64,000 bases of DNA from Pseudomonas sp. LP_7_YM (lineage in GTDB: Bacteria > Pseudomonadota > Gammaproteobacteria > Pseudomonadales > Pseudomonadaceae). The notes beneath the pieces are model-generated. The model ran no database searches, was not told the origin of the DNA, and saw nothing but the letters and a program-made list of their open reading frames with translations. Positions within the stretch are counted from its first letter, which is position 1. Each line of letters begins with the position of its first letter. The DNA lies in NCBI RefSeq assembly GCF_004364435.1, contig NZ_SOCT01000008.1, positions 1 through 64,000 of the forward strand. The letters run 5' to 3'. This document shows, piece by piece, positions 42,315 through 50,256 of this stretch. A program made the translations under genes and the position numbers.

Positions 42315-42338
42315 AAAAAGCCGGCTTGTGGCCGGCTT
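42315..42338 (-). terminator. Intrinsic terminator (minus strand)
   Basis: On the minus strand AAGCCGGC-CACAA-GCCGGCTT runs directly into a TTTTT tract. It lies about 250 bp past the end of the CI-like repressor gene, which reads toward it. The stretch between 42339 and 42586 shows no gene. Confidence 0.7.
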
Positions 42339-42586
42339 CTCGGTGACGGGTTTGATTGGTTTTTGACTAACCGCACCCGTCCGCAAAAGTGCGCGCTGCG
42401 AGGCAGGCGCTTGTGAGATAGACGAGGCAGGTCGCTATGACGTTACCGGGTCGAGCACTCATCAGCGGATAGCCGGTGGGTGGTGAAGCGAAGGCGTGCA
42501 GGATACTCACTCTTGCTTCGTCTGCCCAGTCGTGACCGTCCATTCGCCTCTTACACCCCGTCAAACGCGTGCCCTTTATTTACGCG

Positions 42587-43312
42587 TCAGGGGAGGGTTG
42601 CGGGGTGGCGCCGGTTGTTGAGGGTGGACCACCAGAAGATCCAGCCGATGACGTGGATGTGTTGTTCGAGGATCTGTTCGGCGGTGAAGATTTCATCGGG
42701 GTATTCGCCGGCGTTGTGGCTGCGCAGGCGCAGGCCGCCACCGGGGAGCCGGTAGAGGTATTTCACGCGCAGCATGCCGTCGTGCTCGAGGGCGTACATT
42801 TCGCCATCGATGACGTTGATGCGGCCGCGGTCTATGCCGATGAGCGATCCGTCCTGAATCTTGTCGGCCATGCTGTTGCCGCTCATGGCGACGCAGATCG
42901 CGTTGTGCAGTTCGACGTCCATGGCGTCGAAAACGCGTCTTGCCAAACGGACCTTACGGTTGGGCATTTCGCTGACGGCTGTCCGGCCGCAGTTCTGGGT
43001 CTGGCGTTCGGTATAGAAAGGCATCTCTAGCTCTTCGCGCATACTGGCGCGGTCAGAGCGTTGCCGGGCGACGTCTTCCAGGCGGCGTTTGTCGCGGTCT
43101 TCTCCCGGGTGCTTCGGACCCTCGCCGCTGCGCAGCCAACGTACGTTGACGCTCAACAGTTCGGCGACTTCTTCCATGCGAGCAAGGGGGATGCCACGCT
43201 TGAACCAATTGTTCACGTGCTGCGGCGTAACCTTGCGGTTGACGGCGAAGTCGGTTGCGGAGAGATGGCACTCTCGCAGAAGGATGCGTAGTCGATCACC
43301 TGATGTATTCAT
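42587..43312 (-). CDS. LexA/CI-like repressor with S24 self-cleavage domain
   Basis: The protein has 241 residues. The N-terminal helix-turn-helix (6-60) includes LSATDFAVNRKVTPQHVNNW. The C-terminal S24 domain (130-225) has catalytic Ser147 in AMSGNSM and Lys184 in RVKYLYR, spaced 37 residues apart as in LexA and UmuD. A cleavage site of the Cys-Gly type is plausible at residues 108-109. It resembles PrtR-type pyocin or prophage repressors that are cleaved in the SOS response. No phage or bacteriocin genes are nearby, so it is an orphan. Operator-like repeats lie just upstream. Confidence 0.9.
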   Translation of the reverse strand: MNTSGDRLRILLRECHLSATDFAVNRKVTPQHVNNWFKRGIPLARMEEVAELLSVNVRWLRSGEGPKHPGEDRDKRRLEDVARQRSDRASMREELEMPFYTERQTQNCGRTAVSEMPNRKVRLARRVFDAMDVELHNAICVAMSGNSMADKIQDGSLIGIDRGRINVIDGEMYALEHDGMLRVKYLYRLPGGGLRLRSHNAGEYPDEIFTAEQILEQHIHVIGWIFWWSTLNNRRHPATLP

Positions 43313-43332
43313 GGATCGAAGTTTACGTGCGC

Positions 43333-43369
43333 TTCAAGTGAGTTTAAATGAACGAAGTGTTCAAATGAG
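43333..43369. promoter_or_regulatory. Operator cluster of the CI-like repressor
   Basis: Three copies of a TTYAARTGAR element (43333, 43343 and 43360) lie 21-57 bp before the repressor start. They contain the perfect palindrome TGAAC-GAAGT-GTTCA at 43349-43363. This arrangement fits autoregulation. Confidence 0.6.
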
Positions 43370-43824
43370 CGAGCGGTCAAGGTTAAAGGTGATTATGGTC
43401 ATTGCCAGTGGCGAGTGTTGTTGTAGGAAATTTCCTTAACTATTTTGTTTCGTTCAACAGTTCCGTAATGCGCTGCTTGTAGCGTGCTCGTGGTAAAAGT
43501 TTCGAGGCAGAGCGGTAGTTACGGCGGGGACTTGTATCAATTGTTGTTCTAACAGGCGAAGTGGCTGTTCGGAATAAACGAAGTGTTTGGCGTGGCGCAG
43601 ATTTAAACATTTGCCCGAAAAAAATATAGCAGAAACTGCTTGGCGAGAGAGGGATGGTTTCGAATAAGACCGGGTGATTGATTTTTGCGACTGGTGGGCA
43701 GCCGACCGCAAATGAAATCGCTCTCACAATTTGGGGAGGTGTTCGTCTCAGGCCTTGGGTCACACAGAGGGGTGCAAGGCAGGAAAATCATTCTGAAGTG
43801 TGAGCTGAGGCGGGTAGAGGAGGG
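43370..43824. other. Gene-free stretch with a second operator-like palindrome
   Basis: AAAC-GAAGT-GTTT at 43576-43588 has the same GAAGT centre and spacing as the palindrome at 43349, so the repressor may bind here too. No coding region with a ribosome site or family match is visible between 43370 and 43824, so the target of this second site is unclear. A small RNA or a lost gene is possible. Confidence 0.45.
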
Positions 43825-43859
43825 GCTACCTCCGAAGCGATCAACGCTTCGGAGGTAGC
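43825..43859. terminator. Hairpin after ppa
   Basis: A perfect 15-bp stem (GCTACCTCCGAAGCG / CGCTTCGGAGGTAGC) with an ATCAA loop begins 9 bp beyond the ppa stop on the minus strand. There is no T run, so it may end transcription with help or protect the mRNA 3' end. Confidence 0.6.
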
Positions 43860-43867
43860 GAATCGGA

Positions 43868-44395
43868 TCAGCCCTTGTAGGCAGCAACCGATTTGGTGAT
43901 GGCTTCGCGAGCGGCGTCTGCGCCAGCCCAGCCTTCGATCTTCACCCATTTGCCTTTTTCGAGGTCTTTGTAGTTGGCAAAGAAGTGCTCGATTTGCTGG
44001 ATCAGCAGCGGCGGCAGGTCGGTGTATTCCTTCACGTCGACGTACAACTGGGACAGTTTGTCGTGTGGCACGGCGATGATTTTGGCATCGCCGCCGCCGT
44101 CGTCGGTCATGTTCAGCACGCCGACTGGACGGGCGCGGATGACCGAGCCAGGGGCGACCGGGTAAGGCGTGACGACCAGAACGTCGAGGGGGTCGCCGTC
44201 ATCAGCCAGGGTGTTCGGGATGAAACCGTAGTTGGCCGGGTAGAACATCGGGGTGGCCATGAAACGGTCAACGAACAGCGCGTCGCTTTCTTTGTCGATT
44301 TCATACTTGATCGGCGCGTGGTTGGCCGGGATCTCGATTGCGACGTAGATGTCATTCGGCAGGTCTTTGCCGGCCGGAATCTTGCTGTAGCTCAT
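43868..44395 (-). CDS. ppa: Inorganic pyrophosphatase (family I)
   Basis: The protein has 175 residues, the usual bacterial size. Active-site features are EIPANHAPIKYEIDKES, YPANYGFIPNTLADDGDPLDVLV with the signature acidic cluster D-x-D-P-x-D, and AKIIAVP followed by FFANYKDLEKGKWV. It hydrolyses pyrophosphate with magnesium. A TATAAT on the minus strand (44458-44463) about 63 bp upstream may be its -10 box. Confidence 0.98.
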   Translation of the reverse strand: MSYSKIPAGKDLPNDIYVAIEIPANHAPIKYEIDKESDALFVDRFMATPMFYPANYGFIPNTLADDGDPLDVLVVTPYPVAPGSVIRARPVGVLNMTDDGGGDAKIIAVPHDKLSQLYVDVKEYTDLPPLLIQQIEHFFANYKDLEKGKWVKIEGWAGADAAREAITKSVAAYKG

Positions 44396-44543
44396 TGGGC
44401 TTTGCCCCCTTGGTTGACCATTCAGAATCTGGCGTCCAACGCCAAAAAGTGGCCCGGATTATAGGCACATTCCAGAAGCGTTGCCATGCGTGGCGGTCAG
44501 CTTCCAAACGTCGTGTCGAGCCTGATAGACCGGCGTTTCAGAC

Positions 44544-45335
44544 TTAAGTGCCTGCCTGAAGTGCCGTGAGGCGGGTAAGAGGATCCTGCCGGTAGAAGGC
44601 TTTGAGTTGCTGGTAGACCTGCGGGTACGCCTGGACCAGCAAATCCGGGCCGCTGAAGAAGTATTCGCTGGTGACGGCGAAAAACTCTGCGGGGTTTTCC
44701 GCCGCGTAAGGGTCGATTGCGGTATCGGCGTCCGGGTTGGCGTCCAGTTGTCGATTCAGGTCATCGAATGCGCCTTGCATGGCGCCGACCCAATCGGCGA
44801 TGCGCATGTCGTTATGCAGTGGCGGGTGGCCGTTGGCATCGCCGTTGAGCATGTCCAGCTTGTGCGCCAGTTCGTGGATCACCAGGTTGTAGGCTTCCCA
44901 GCCGCCGCTGGCGAGAACGCCGGGCCACGCCAGGATGACCGGCCCCTGCAACCAGGCTTCACCGCTGTGCTCGCCGTTCCATTCGTGCTCAATGCCGCTG
45001 GCGTCGCGGTGTTTTTGCGGGCTGATGAAGTCGTGACCATAGAGGACGATTTCGTGAAAGCCCTGATACCAGTTCAGGTCACCTAACGCCAGGAGTGGCA
45101 ATTGCGCCTGCGCGGCCAGAAACAGACGCGACTCGTCGTCCAGAGTGACGCCTTCCAGTGCCGTGAGATGTTTGCCATGCAGAAACAGCACGCAGCTGTC
45201 GAGCAAGTAGCGATCCTCTTCGGCAGTCAGTCCGTCGAGGATCGGCAAGCGCTGGCGCACCCGACTCCACAGATCCGGGTCGACCGGGTTACGCGCCAGC
45301 GTGCGGTGTTTCAGCCAGCCGCTGAGCGACCACAT
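44544..45335 (-). CDS. mtfA: MtfA-family zinc peptidase (M90)
   Basis: The protein has 263 residues. The catalytic zinc motif is VIHELAHKLD (HExxH), followed by the downstream ligand Glu in NPAEFFAVTSEYFF. The M90 marks QAQLPLLALG, WYQGFHEIVLYG and WPGVLASGGWEAYN are present. In E. coli, MtfA binds the Mlc repressor and so affects sugar uptake; the Pseudomonas role is not established. It lies 3 bp downstream of the DedA gene on the same strand, indicating one operon. Confidence 0.93.
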   Translation of the reverse strand: MWSLSGWLKHRTLARNPVDPDLWSRVRQRLPILDGLTAEEDRYLLDSCVLFLHGKHLTALEGVTLDDESRLFLAAQAQLPLLALGDLNWYQGFHEIVLYGHDFISPQKHRDASGIEHEWNGEHSGEAWLQGPVILAWPGVLASGGWEAYNLVIHELAHKLDMLNGDANGHPPLHNDMRIADWVGAMQGAFDDLNRQLDANPDADTAIDPYAAENPAEFFAVTSEYFFSGPDLLVQAYPQVYQQLKAFYRQDPLTRLTALQAGT

Positions 45336-45338
45336 GAT

Positions 45339-45986
45339 TCAGCGCGCTGTGGCTGAGCGGCCCGTGCGGCTGCGAACCAGGCCGATGATCATCGGCAGCA
45401 GCGACAGCACAATGATCGCCAACACCAGCAACGTAAGGTTTTTCTTGATGAACGGGATGTTGCCGAAGAAATAACCGAGGGTGACCAGACCGGCTACCCA
45501 CAGGAGCGAACCCAGCACACTGAAACCCAGAAAGCGCAGGTAGTGCATCTTGCCAAGCCCCGCTACAAAGGGGGCGAAGGTGCGGATGATCGGCAGGAAG
45601 CGCGCCAGGGTTACGGTCTTGCCGCCATGGCGTGCGTAGAATTCGTGGGTTTTGCTCAGGTAGTCGCGGCGAAAGAACTTCGAATCCGGATTTTTGAACA
45701 GTCGGTCGCCGAGGGTGCGCCCGATCACGTAGTTGGTGCTGTCGCCCAGGATCGCCGCAGCCGTCAACAGGCAGCCGAGCAGGACCGGGTCCAGGCCACC
45801 CCCGGCCGCGACCGCGCCTGCAATGAAGAGCAGGGAATCACCCGGCAGAAACGGCGTGACCACCAGACCGGTCTCACAGAAGATCACCAGGAATAGGATC
45901 GCGTAGACCCATGTGCCGTAGTTGGTTACCAACAAGTCGAGGTAGACGTCGAGGTGAAGGATGAGGTCGAGCGGGTGGAAATCCAT
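45339..45986 (-). CDS. DedA-family membrane protein
   Basis: The protein has 215 residues with about five hydrophobic segments. DedA hallmarks are FCETGLVVTPFLPGDSLLFIAGA, GDSTNYVIGRTLGDRLF and FYARHGGKTVTLARFLPIIRTFAPFVAGLG. DedA proteins are thought to flip undecaprenyl phosphate or other lipids, keeping envelope stability and proton-motive force. It is upstream of mtfA. A TATAAT on the minus strand at 46046-46051 could be its -10 box. Confidence 0.95.
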   Translation of the reverse strand: MDFHPLDLILHLDVYLDLLVTNYGTWVYAILFLVIFCETGLVVTPFLPGDSLLFIAGAVAAGGGLDPVLLGCLLTAAAILGDSTNYVIGRTLGDRLFKNPDSKFFRRDYLSKTHEFYARHGGKTVTLARFLPIIRTFAPFVAGLGKMHYLRFLGFSVLGSLLWVAGLVTLGYFFGNIPFIKKNLTLLVLAIIVLSLLPMIIGLVRSRTGRSATAR

Positions 45987-46250
45987 GTACGGTACCTGAT
46001 TGAAAAGCCCGATCCGGGCCCGATGATGACTGCTGATTGGGGCGCATTATAGAGGGAAGAATCGGGATGTCGCTGGGGCTGTATCAAGATTGAAAGATTT
46101 GGTAACGATGGCGCTCGCTTGGCTTGGCCGAAGCTGTGGCAGAAAATTCATTTGCGAAAGAGGGGCAAAGCGACAGAGACGGCTGGGCTGTGACGCCTGA
46201 TGGCGAACGAATTCGCTTGCACAGGTTTCGCACCTTTGCATGTGCAGCTG
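45987..46250. other. Intergenic stretch with REP-like fragments
   Basis: No gene is seen. AAATTCATTTGCGAAAGAGG (46142-46161) and GGCGAACGAATTCGCTTGC (46202-46220) resemble degenerate arms of the Pseudomonas REP element in opposite orientation. Confidence 0.45.
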
Positions 46251-46281
46251 AAAAAAGACGGCCTGCGAAGAGGCCGTCTTT
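46251..46281 (-). terminator. Intrinsic terminator of the aldehyde dehydrogenase gene
   Basis: On the minus strand AAAGACGGCCT-CTTCGC-AGGCCGTCTTT forms an 11-bp stem leading directly into a run of T residues. It lies 18 bp past the aldehyde dehydrogenase stop. Confidence 0.85.
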
Positions 46282-46298
46282 AGCAGGCGATTACCGGA

Positions 46299-47819
46299 TC
46301 AGAAGAAGCCCAGCGGATTGATGTCGTAACTCACCAGCAGGTTTTTGGTCTGTTGGTAGTGCTCCAGCGCGATTTTGTGGGTCTCGCGGCCTACGCCGGA
46401 TTTTTTGTAACCACCGAACGCAGCGTGCGCCGGGTACAGGTGGTAGCAGTTAGTCCAGACGCGACCGGCCTTGATGGCGCGCCCGACACGGTAGGCGCGG
46501 TTGATGTCGCGGGTCCAGACGCCGGCGCCGAGGCCGAATTCGGTGTCGTTGGCGATGGCCAAGGCTTCGGCTTCATCCTTGAAGGTGGTCACGCTGACCA
46601 CCGGGCCGAAGATTTCTTCCTGGAACACGCGCATCTTGTTGTTGCCTTTGAGCAGCGTCGGCTGGATGTAATAGCCGGTCGCCAGCGAGCCTTCCAGCTT
46701 TTCGACCTTGCCGCCGGTCAACAGCTCGGCGCCTTCATCCTGGGCGATATCGAGGTAGGAGAGAATCTTGTCGAATTGCTGCTGTGATGCCTGAGCACCG
46801 ACCATGGTTTCGGTATCCAGCGGGTCGCCGCGTTTGATCTTCAGCACCTTCTTCATCACCGCTTCCATGAACTGCGGGTAAATCGATTCCTGCACCAGGC
46901 AACGTGAAGGACAGGTGCAAACCTCGCCCTGGTTAAAGAACGCCAGCACTACGCCTTCGGCGGCTTTGTCAATGAACTCGGGCTCGGCGCTCATGATGTC
47001 TTCGAAGTAGATGTTCGGCGACTTGCCGCCCAGTTCGACGGTGGACGGGATAATGCTGTCGGCCGCCAGTTTCATGATGTGTGAGCCCACGGGCGTGGAG
47101 CCGGTGAAGGCGATTTTGGCGATGCGCTTGCTGCTGGCCAGCGCTTCACCGGCTTCGCGGCCAAAACCTTGCACCACGTTGAGGACGCCTTTTGGCAGCA
47201 GATCGCCAATCACTTCCATCAGCACGGTGATGCCCAGTGGGGTTTGCTCGGCGGGTTTGAGCACAATGCAGTTACCGGCAGCAAGGGCGGGGGCAAGCTT
47301 CCAGGCAGCCATCAGCAGCGGGAAGTTCCACGGGATGATCTGACCGACCACGCCCAGCGGTTCATGGATGTGGTACGCCACGGTATTGCCGTCGATTTCG
47401 GCAGCGCTGCCTTCCTGCGCACGCAGCACGCCTGCGAAGTAGCGGAAGTGATCGACCGCCAGCGGAATGTCGGCGTTGAGGGTTTCGCGCACCGCCTTGC
47501 CGTTGTCCCAGGTTTCGGTGACAGCCAGCAGTTCCAGGTTTTGCTCGATGCGGTCGGCGATTTTCAGCAAGGTCAGCGATCGTTCCTGAACGGAGGTCTT
47601 GCCCCACGCATCGGCAGCGGCGTGGGCGGCGTCCAGCGCTTTATCGATGTCTTCGGCAGTCGAGCGGGGGAATTGGGCGATCAGTTTGCCGGTGACCGGC
47701 GAGGTGTTTTCAAAATACTGGCCTTTGACCGGCGGGACGAATTCGCCACCGATGTAGTTGCCGTACTGGGTCTTGAAGGTAACGATGGAGCCTTCAGTAC
47801 CGGGATGGGCGTAATGCAT
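46299..47819 (-). CDS. exaC: NAD-dependent acetaldehyde dehydrogenase (ExaC/AldB-like)
   Basis: The protein has 506 residues from the ATG at 47819 (MHYAHPGTEGSIVTFKTQYG), with a GGAGAT ribosome site. The longer frame has no ribosome site. Catalytic Glu is in VELGGKSPNI, catalytic Cys in FFNQGEVCTCPSRCLVQ, and the cofactor region is IPWNFPLLMAAWKLAPALAAGN and FTGSTPVGSHIM. The double-Cys context (EVCTCPSR) is usual in this group, which acts on acetaldehyde from ethanol or acetoin. A sigma54 promoter lies 81-96 bp upstream, and the divergent activator gene is next door. Confidence 0.92.
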   Translation of the reverse strand: MHYAHPGTEGSIVTFKTQYGNYIGGEFVPPVKGQYFENTSPVTGKLIAQFPRSTAEDIDKALDAAHAAADAWGKTSVQERSLTLLKIADRIEQNLELLAVTETWDNGKAVRETLNADIPLAVDHFRYFAGVLRAQEGSAAEIDGNTVAYHIHEPLGVVGQIIPWNFPLLMAAWKLAPALAAGNCIVLKPAEQTPLGITVLMEVIGDLLPKGVLNVVQGFGREAGEALASSKRIAKIAFTGSTPVGSHIMKLAADSIIPSTVELGGKSPNIYFEDIMSAEPEFIDKAAEGVVLAFFNQGEVCTCPSRCLVQESIYPQFMEAVMKKVLKIKRGDPLDTETMVGAQASQQQFDKILSYLDIAQDEGAELLTGGKVEKLEGSLATGYYIQPTLLKGNNKMRVFQEEIFGPVVSVTTFKDEAEALAIANDTEFGLGAGVWTRDINRAYRVGRAIKAGRVWTNCYHLYPAHAAFGGYKKSGVGRETHKIALEHYQQTKNLLVSYDINPLGFF

Positions 47820-48126
47820 GGTGAATATCTCCGCTCTTGTGATTGTGTGGGGATAACGCATTGCTTCATTGGGTATGGCTGCGCTTGGTTAAAGCGTAGA
47901 GCAAAGCTTGGGCCACCGCTGTTAAAGCCCCGGTTTATCAGGCCTTCGCCAGATCATCAGATGCCTGAGCGACTGTTGTGCGCCAGCAGCGATACGGCCA
48001 GCGTGACATTTTGTATCGAATATGGGGCCATTCGCTCGCATGCGCCTTTGCAAGCATTGCAATGGATAAAGGCCAGGAGGATGCTGGTCTGCAACTCCCC
48101 GGGAGCACCTTGGAAGCACAATAAAA
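47820..48126. other. Divergent control region between exaC and its activator gene
   Basis: This 307-bp stretch has no gene. It holds the sigma54 promoter at 47900-47915 and must hold activator sites, since the activator gene starts at 48127 on the other strand. No clear inverted activator site was identified by eye. Confidence 0.6.
47900..47915 (-). promoter_or_regulatory. Sigma54 promoter of the aldehyde dehydrogenase gene
   Basis: On the minus strand TGGCCCAAGCTTTGCT has the GG-N10-GC spacing and close match to TGGCAC-N5-TTGCT, the sigma54 -24/-12 consensus. It lies 81-96 bp upstream of the exaC start. The divergent gene encodes a sigma54 activator. Confidence 0.8.
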
Positions 48127-50046
48127 ATGCACAGCAATCACTTCACCCGACACGCACAGCAAGTTCTGACCGTCGCCCAAGGCAAGTCGACTCATCGCTC
48201 TAGCCCAAGTACCGACCCCTCGATTGCCCGGTCATGGGCGCGTTGCGTTGAGGACTATCATCTGGACCCCGCTCAACCCATGGCCCCGACAGTGTTGGAG
48301 CATGCTCGGGTACTGGAAAGTCGCGAGCGTCTGCAGCAGGTGCTGACCATCGCCGGTGGCGAGATGAACCGTCTGCTTGAGCAGCTTTCCGGTGGCCATG
48401 CAGTGCTGTTGACCGATGATCGCGGGGTGATCCTCAACTGCGTCACCGAGCCTGGCGAGCGCAAGATTTTCGAGCGCGCGGGCCTCTGGCTGGGTGCTGA
48501 CTGGAGCGAGTCGCGGGAAGGGACCAACGGGATTGGCACCTGTCTGGTGGAGCGCCAGCCGGTGACCATTCATCGCGATGAACACTTCCGCGGTCGGCAC
48601 ACCGGCCTTACCTGCTCGGCCAGTCCGGTATTCGACCCGCACGGCGACCTGTTGGCTGTGCTCGATGTGTCCTCGGCGCGGCATGATGTGTCGCGGCAAA
48701 GTCAGTTCCACACCATGGCGCTGGTCAACCTCTCGGCAAAAATGATCGAAAGCAGCTATTTTCTGCGCCACTTCAACGGTCAATGGCTGCTGCGTTTTCA
48801 TTTGCAGGCGGACTCGGTCGGGCTGTTCAGCGAAGGTCTACTGACGTTTGATGAGGAGGGGCGCGTTCGTGCGCTTAACCAGAGTGCGTTGAATTTACTC
48901 AGCTTGGGCCGCGCTGATCTGATTGGTCAGCCGGTGGAATCGCTGTTCGATTGCTCGCTGGATGAACTGATGAGTCGCGCAACACCTGATGCAGTGACGA
49001 GCTGGCCGCTGCGTACGTGCGACGGGCGCGGTTTTTTTGCGGTGCTGCGTGGCCCATCGCGGCCTGTGATCAAATCCGTTTCTGCGCCTGTTTTTGTCAA
49101 ACATCCTGCACAACCAGCCCCAGGCGTGATTTGCCTGGGCGATGCTGCGCTGCAAGCCGATTTTCGTCGCGCCCTGAAGGTCTTCGAGCGCGACGTGCCG
49201 CTGCTTATCAATGGCGAAACCGGTTCTGGCAAAGAGGCTTTCGCCAAGGCTGTGCATCAGGCCAGCCAACGAACAGGCAGACCGTTCGTGGCGCTCAACT
49301 GCGCAGCCATTCCGGAAAGCCTTATCGAAAGCGAGCTGTTCGGTTATCGCGGCGGCAGTTTCACCGGCGCGCGCAAGGAAGGCATGCGCGGCAAACTGCA
49401 GCAGGCTGATGGCGGCACCTTATTTCTCGATGAAATCGGTGACATGCCGGTGGCCCTGCAAACGCGTCTGCTGCGGGTGCTGGAGGACCGTCTGGTGGTG
49501 CCGATCGGCGGCGAGCCGCAGGCCGTCGATGTGCGAATCATCAGTGCGACGCACCGCAATCTTCTGGGGCGCGTGGAGGACGGGAGCTTTCGCGAGGACC
49601 TCTACTATCGCCTCAACGGTCTGGAGATCGCGCTGCCGGCGTTGCGTGAACGCAGTGACAAGTCGCAGTTGCTGGACGTTCTGCTGGAAGAAGAGGCGGG
49701 CGGGCAGCCGGTGACGATGGATGCTGAGGCCAGGCGTGCGCTGCTGCATTTCAGCTGGCCGGGGAATGTGCGGCAGATGCGCAATGTGCTCCGCACGTTA
49801 GCGGCGCTATGCGAAGACGATGTAATCCGTCTCGACGACTTGCCCACCGTGGTGCGCCAGCAACAGGCGGCGCAACAAATGGATGCGCCGTTGCGGAGCG
49901 ATTCACCACTGGACGATGCCGAGCGTTCAGCGCTGATCGCAGTGCTCGATACCCAGCGCTGGCACATGACCCACGCGGCGCGAGCGTTGGGGGTCAGTCG
50001 CAACACCTTATATAGAAAGCTGCGTAAGCATGGGATTGCGCGTTAG
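48127..50046 (+). CDS. Sigma54-dependent activator, AcoR-like
   Basis: The protein has 639 residues. The N-terminal region (about 70-230) includes a GAF-like sensor (VLLTDDRGVILNCVTEPGER, REGTNGIGTCLVERQPV). A PAS-like segment lies near 235-330. The AAA+ domain has Walker A GETGSGKE (about 364-371), then ELFGYRGGSFTGA, FLDEIGDMP, and RLNGLEIALPALRER. The sigma54-contact loop is GSFTGA, the AcoR-type variant of GAFTGA. The Fis helix-turn-helix (WHMTHAARALGVSRNTLYRKLRKHG) is at the end. It probably activates the divergent exaC in response to ethanol, acetoin or aldehyde. Confidence 0.93.
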   Translation: MHSNHFTRHAQQVLTVAQGKSTHRSSPSTDPSIARSWARCVEDYHLDPAQPMAPTVLEHARVLESRERLQQVLTIAGGEMNRLLEQLSGGHAVLLTDDRGVILNCVTEPGERKIFERAGLWLGADWSESREGTNGIGTCLVERQPVTIHRDEHFRGRHTGLTCSASPVFDPHGDLLAVLDVSSARHDVSRQSQFHTMALVNLSAKMIESSYFLRHFNGQWLLRFHLQADSVGLFSEGLLTFDEEGRVRALNQSALNLLSLGRADLIGQPVESLFDCSLDELMSRATPDAVTSWPLRTCDGRGFFAVLRGPSRPVIKSVSAPVFVKHPAQPAPGVICLGDAALQADFRRALKVFERDVPLLINGETGSGKEAFAKAVHQASQRTGRPFVALNCAAIPESLIESELFGYRGGSFTGARKEGMRGKLQQADGGTLFLDEIGDMPVALQTRLLRVLEDRLVVPIGGEPQAVDVRIISATHRNLLGRVEDGSFREDLYYRLNGLEIALPALRERSDKSQLLDVLLEEEAGGQPVTMDAEARRALLHFSWPGNVRQMRNVLRTLAALCEDDVIRLDDLPTVVRQQQAAQQMDAPLRSDSPLDDAERSALIAVLDTQRWHMTHAARALGVSRNTLYRKLRKHGIAR

Positions 50047-50256
50047 CACTGTGCGCGGCGCGGTCGCCCAGAGGGCGTGACATCATTGGCGATGAGTCCT
50101 GTCGCGGGTTGGGGTTTTGTCGTCTGTACCGACGTCCCGCCAATGAATTCACTCCCCTGGTTCGATGTTCGACGAGATCGGTCACTCCCTTCAATTGCCC
50201 CGTGCGCATTGCCCACCTTCTACGCTAACCTGCGTCCATGGTTTAAGAGGTTGGTC

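Noticed and set aside
43440..43763. Possible 107-aa gene on the minus strand between the repressor and ppa
   Set aside because: No ribosome site, no recognisable domain, and stop-rich neighbours; the stretch is better described as a control region.
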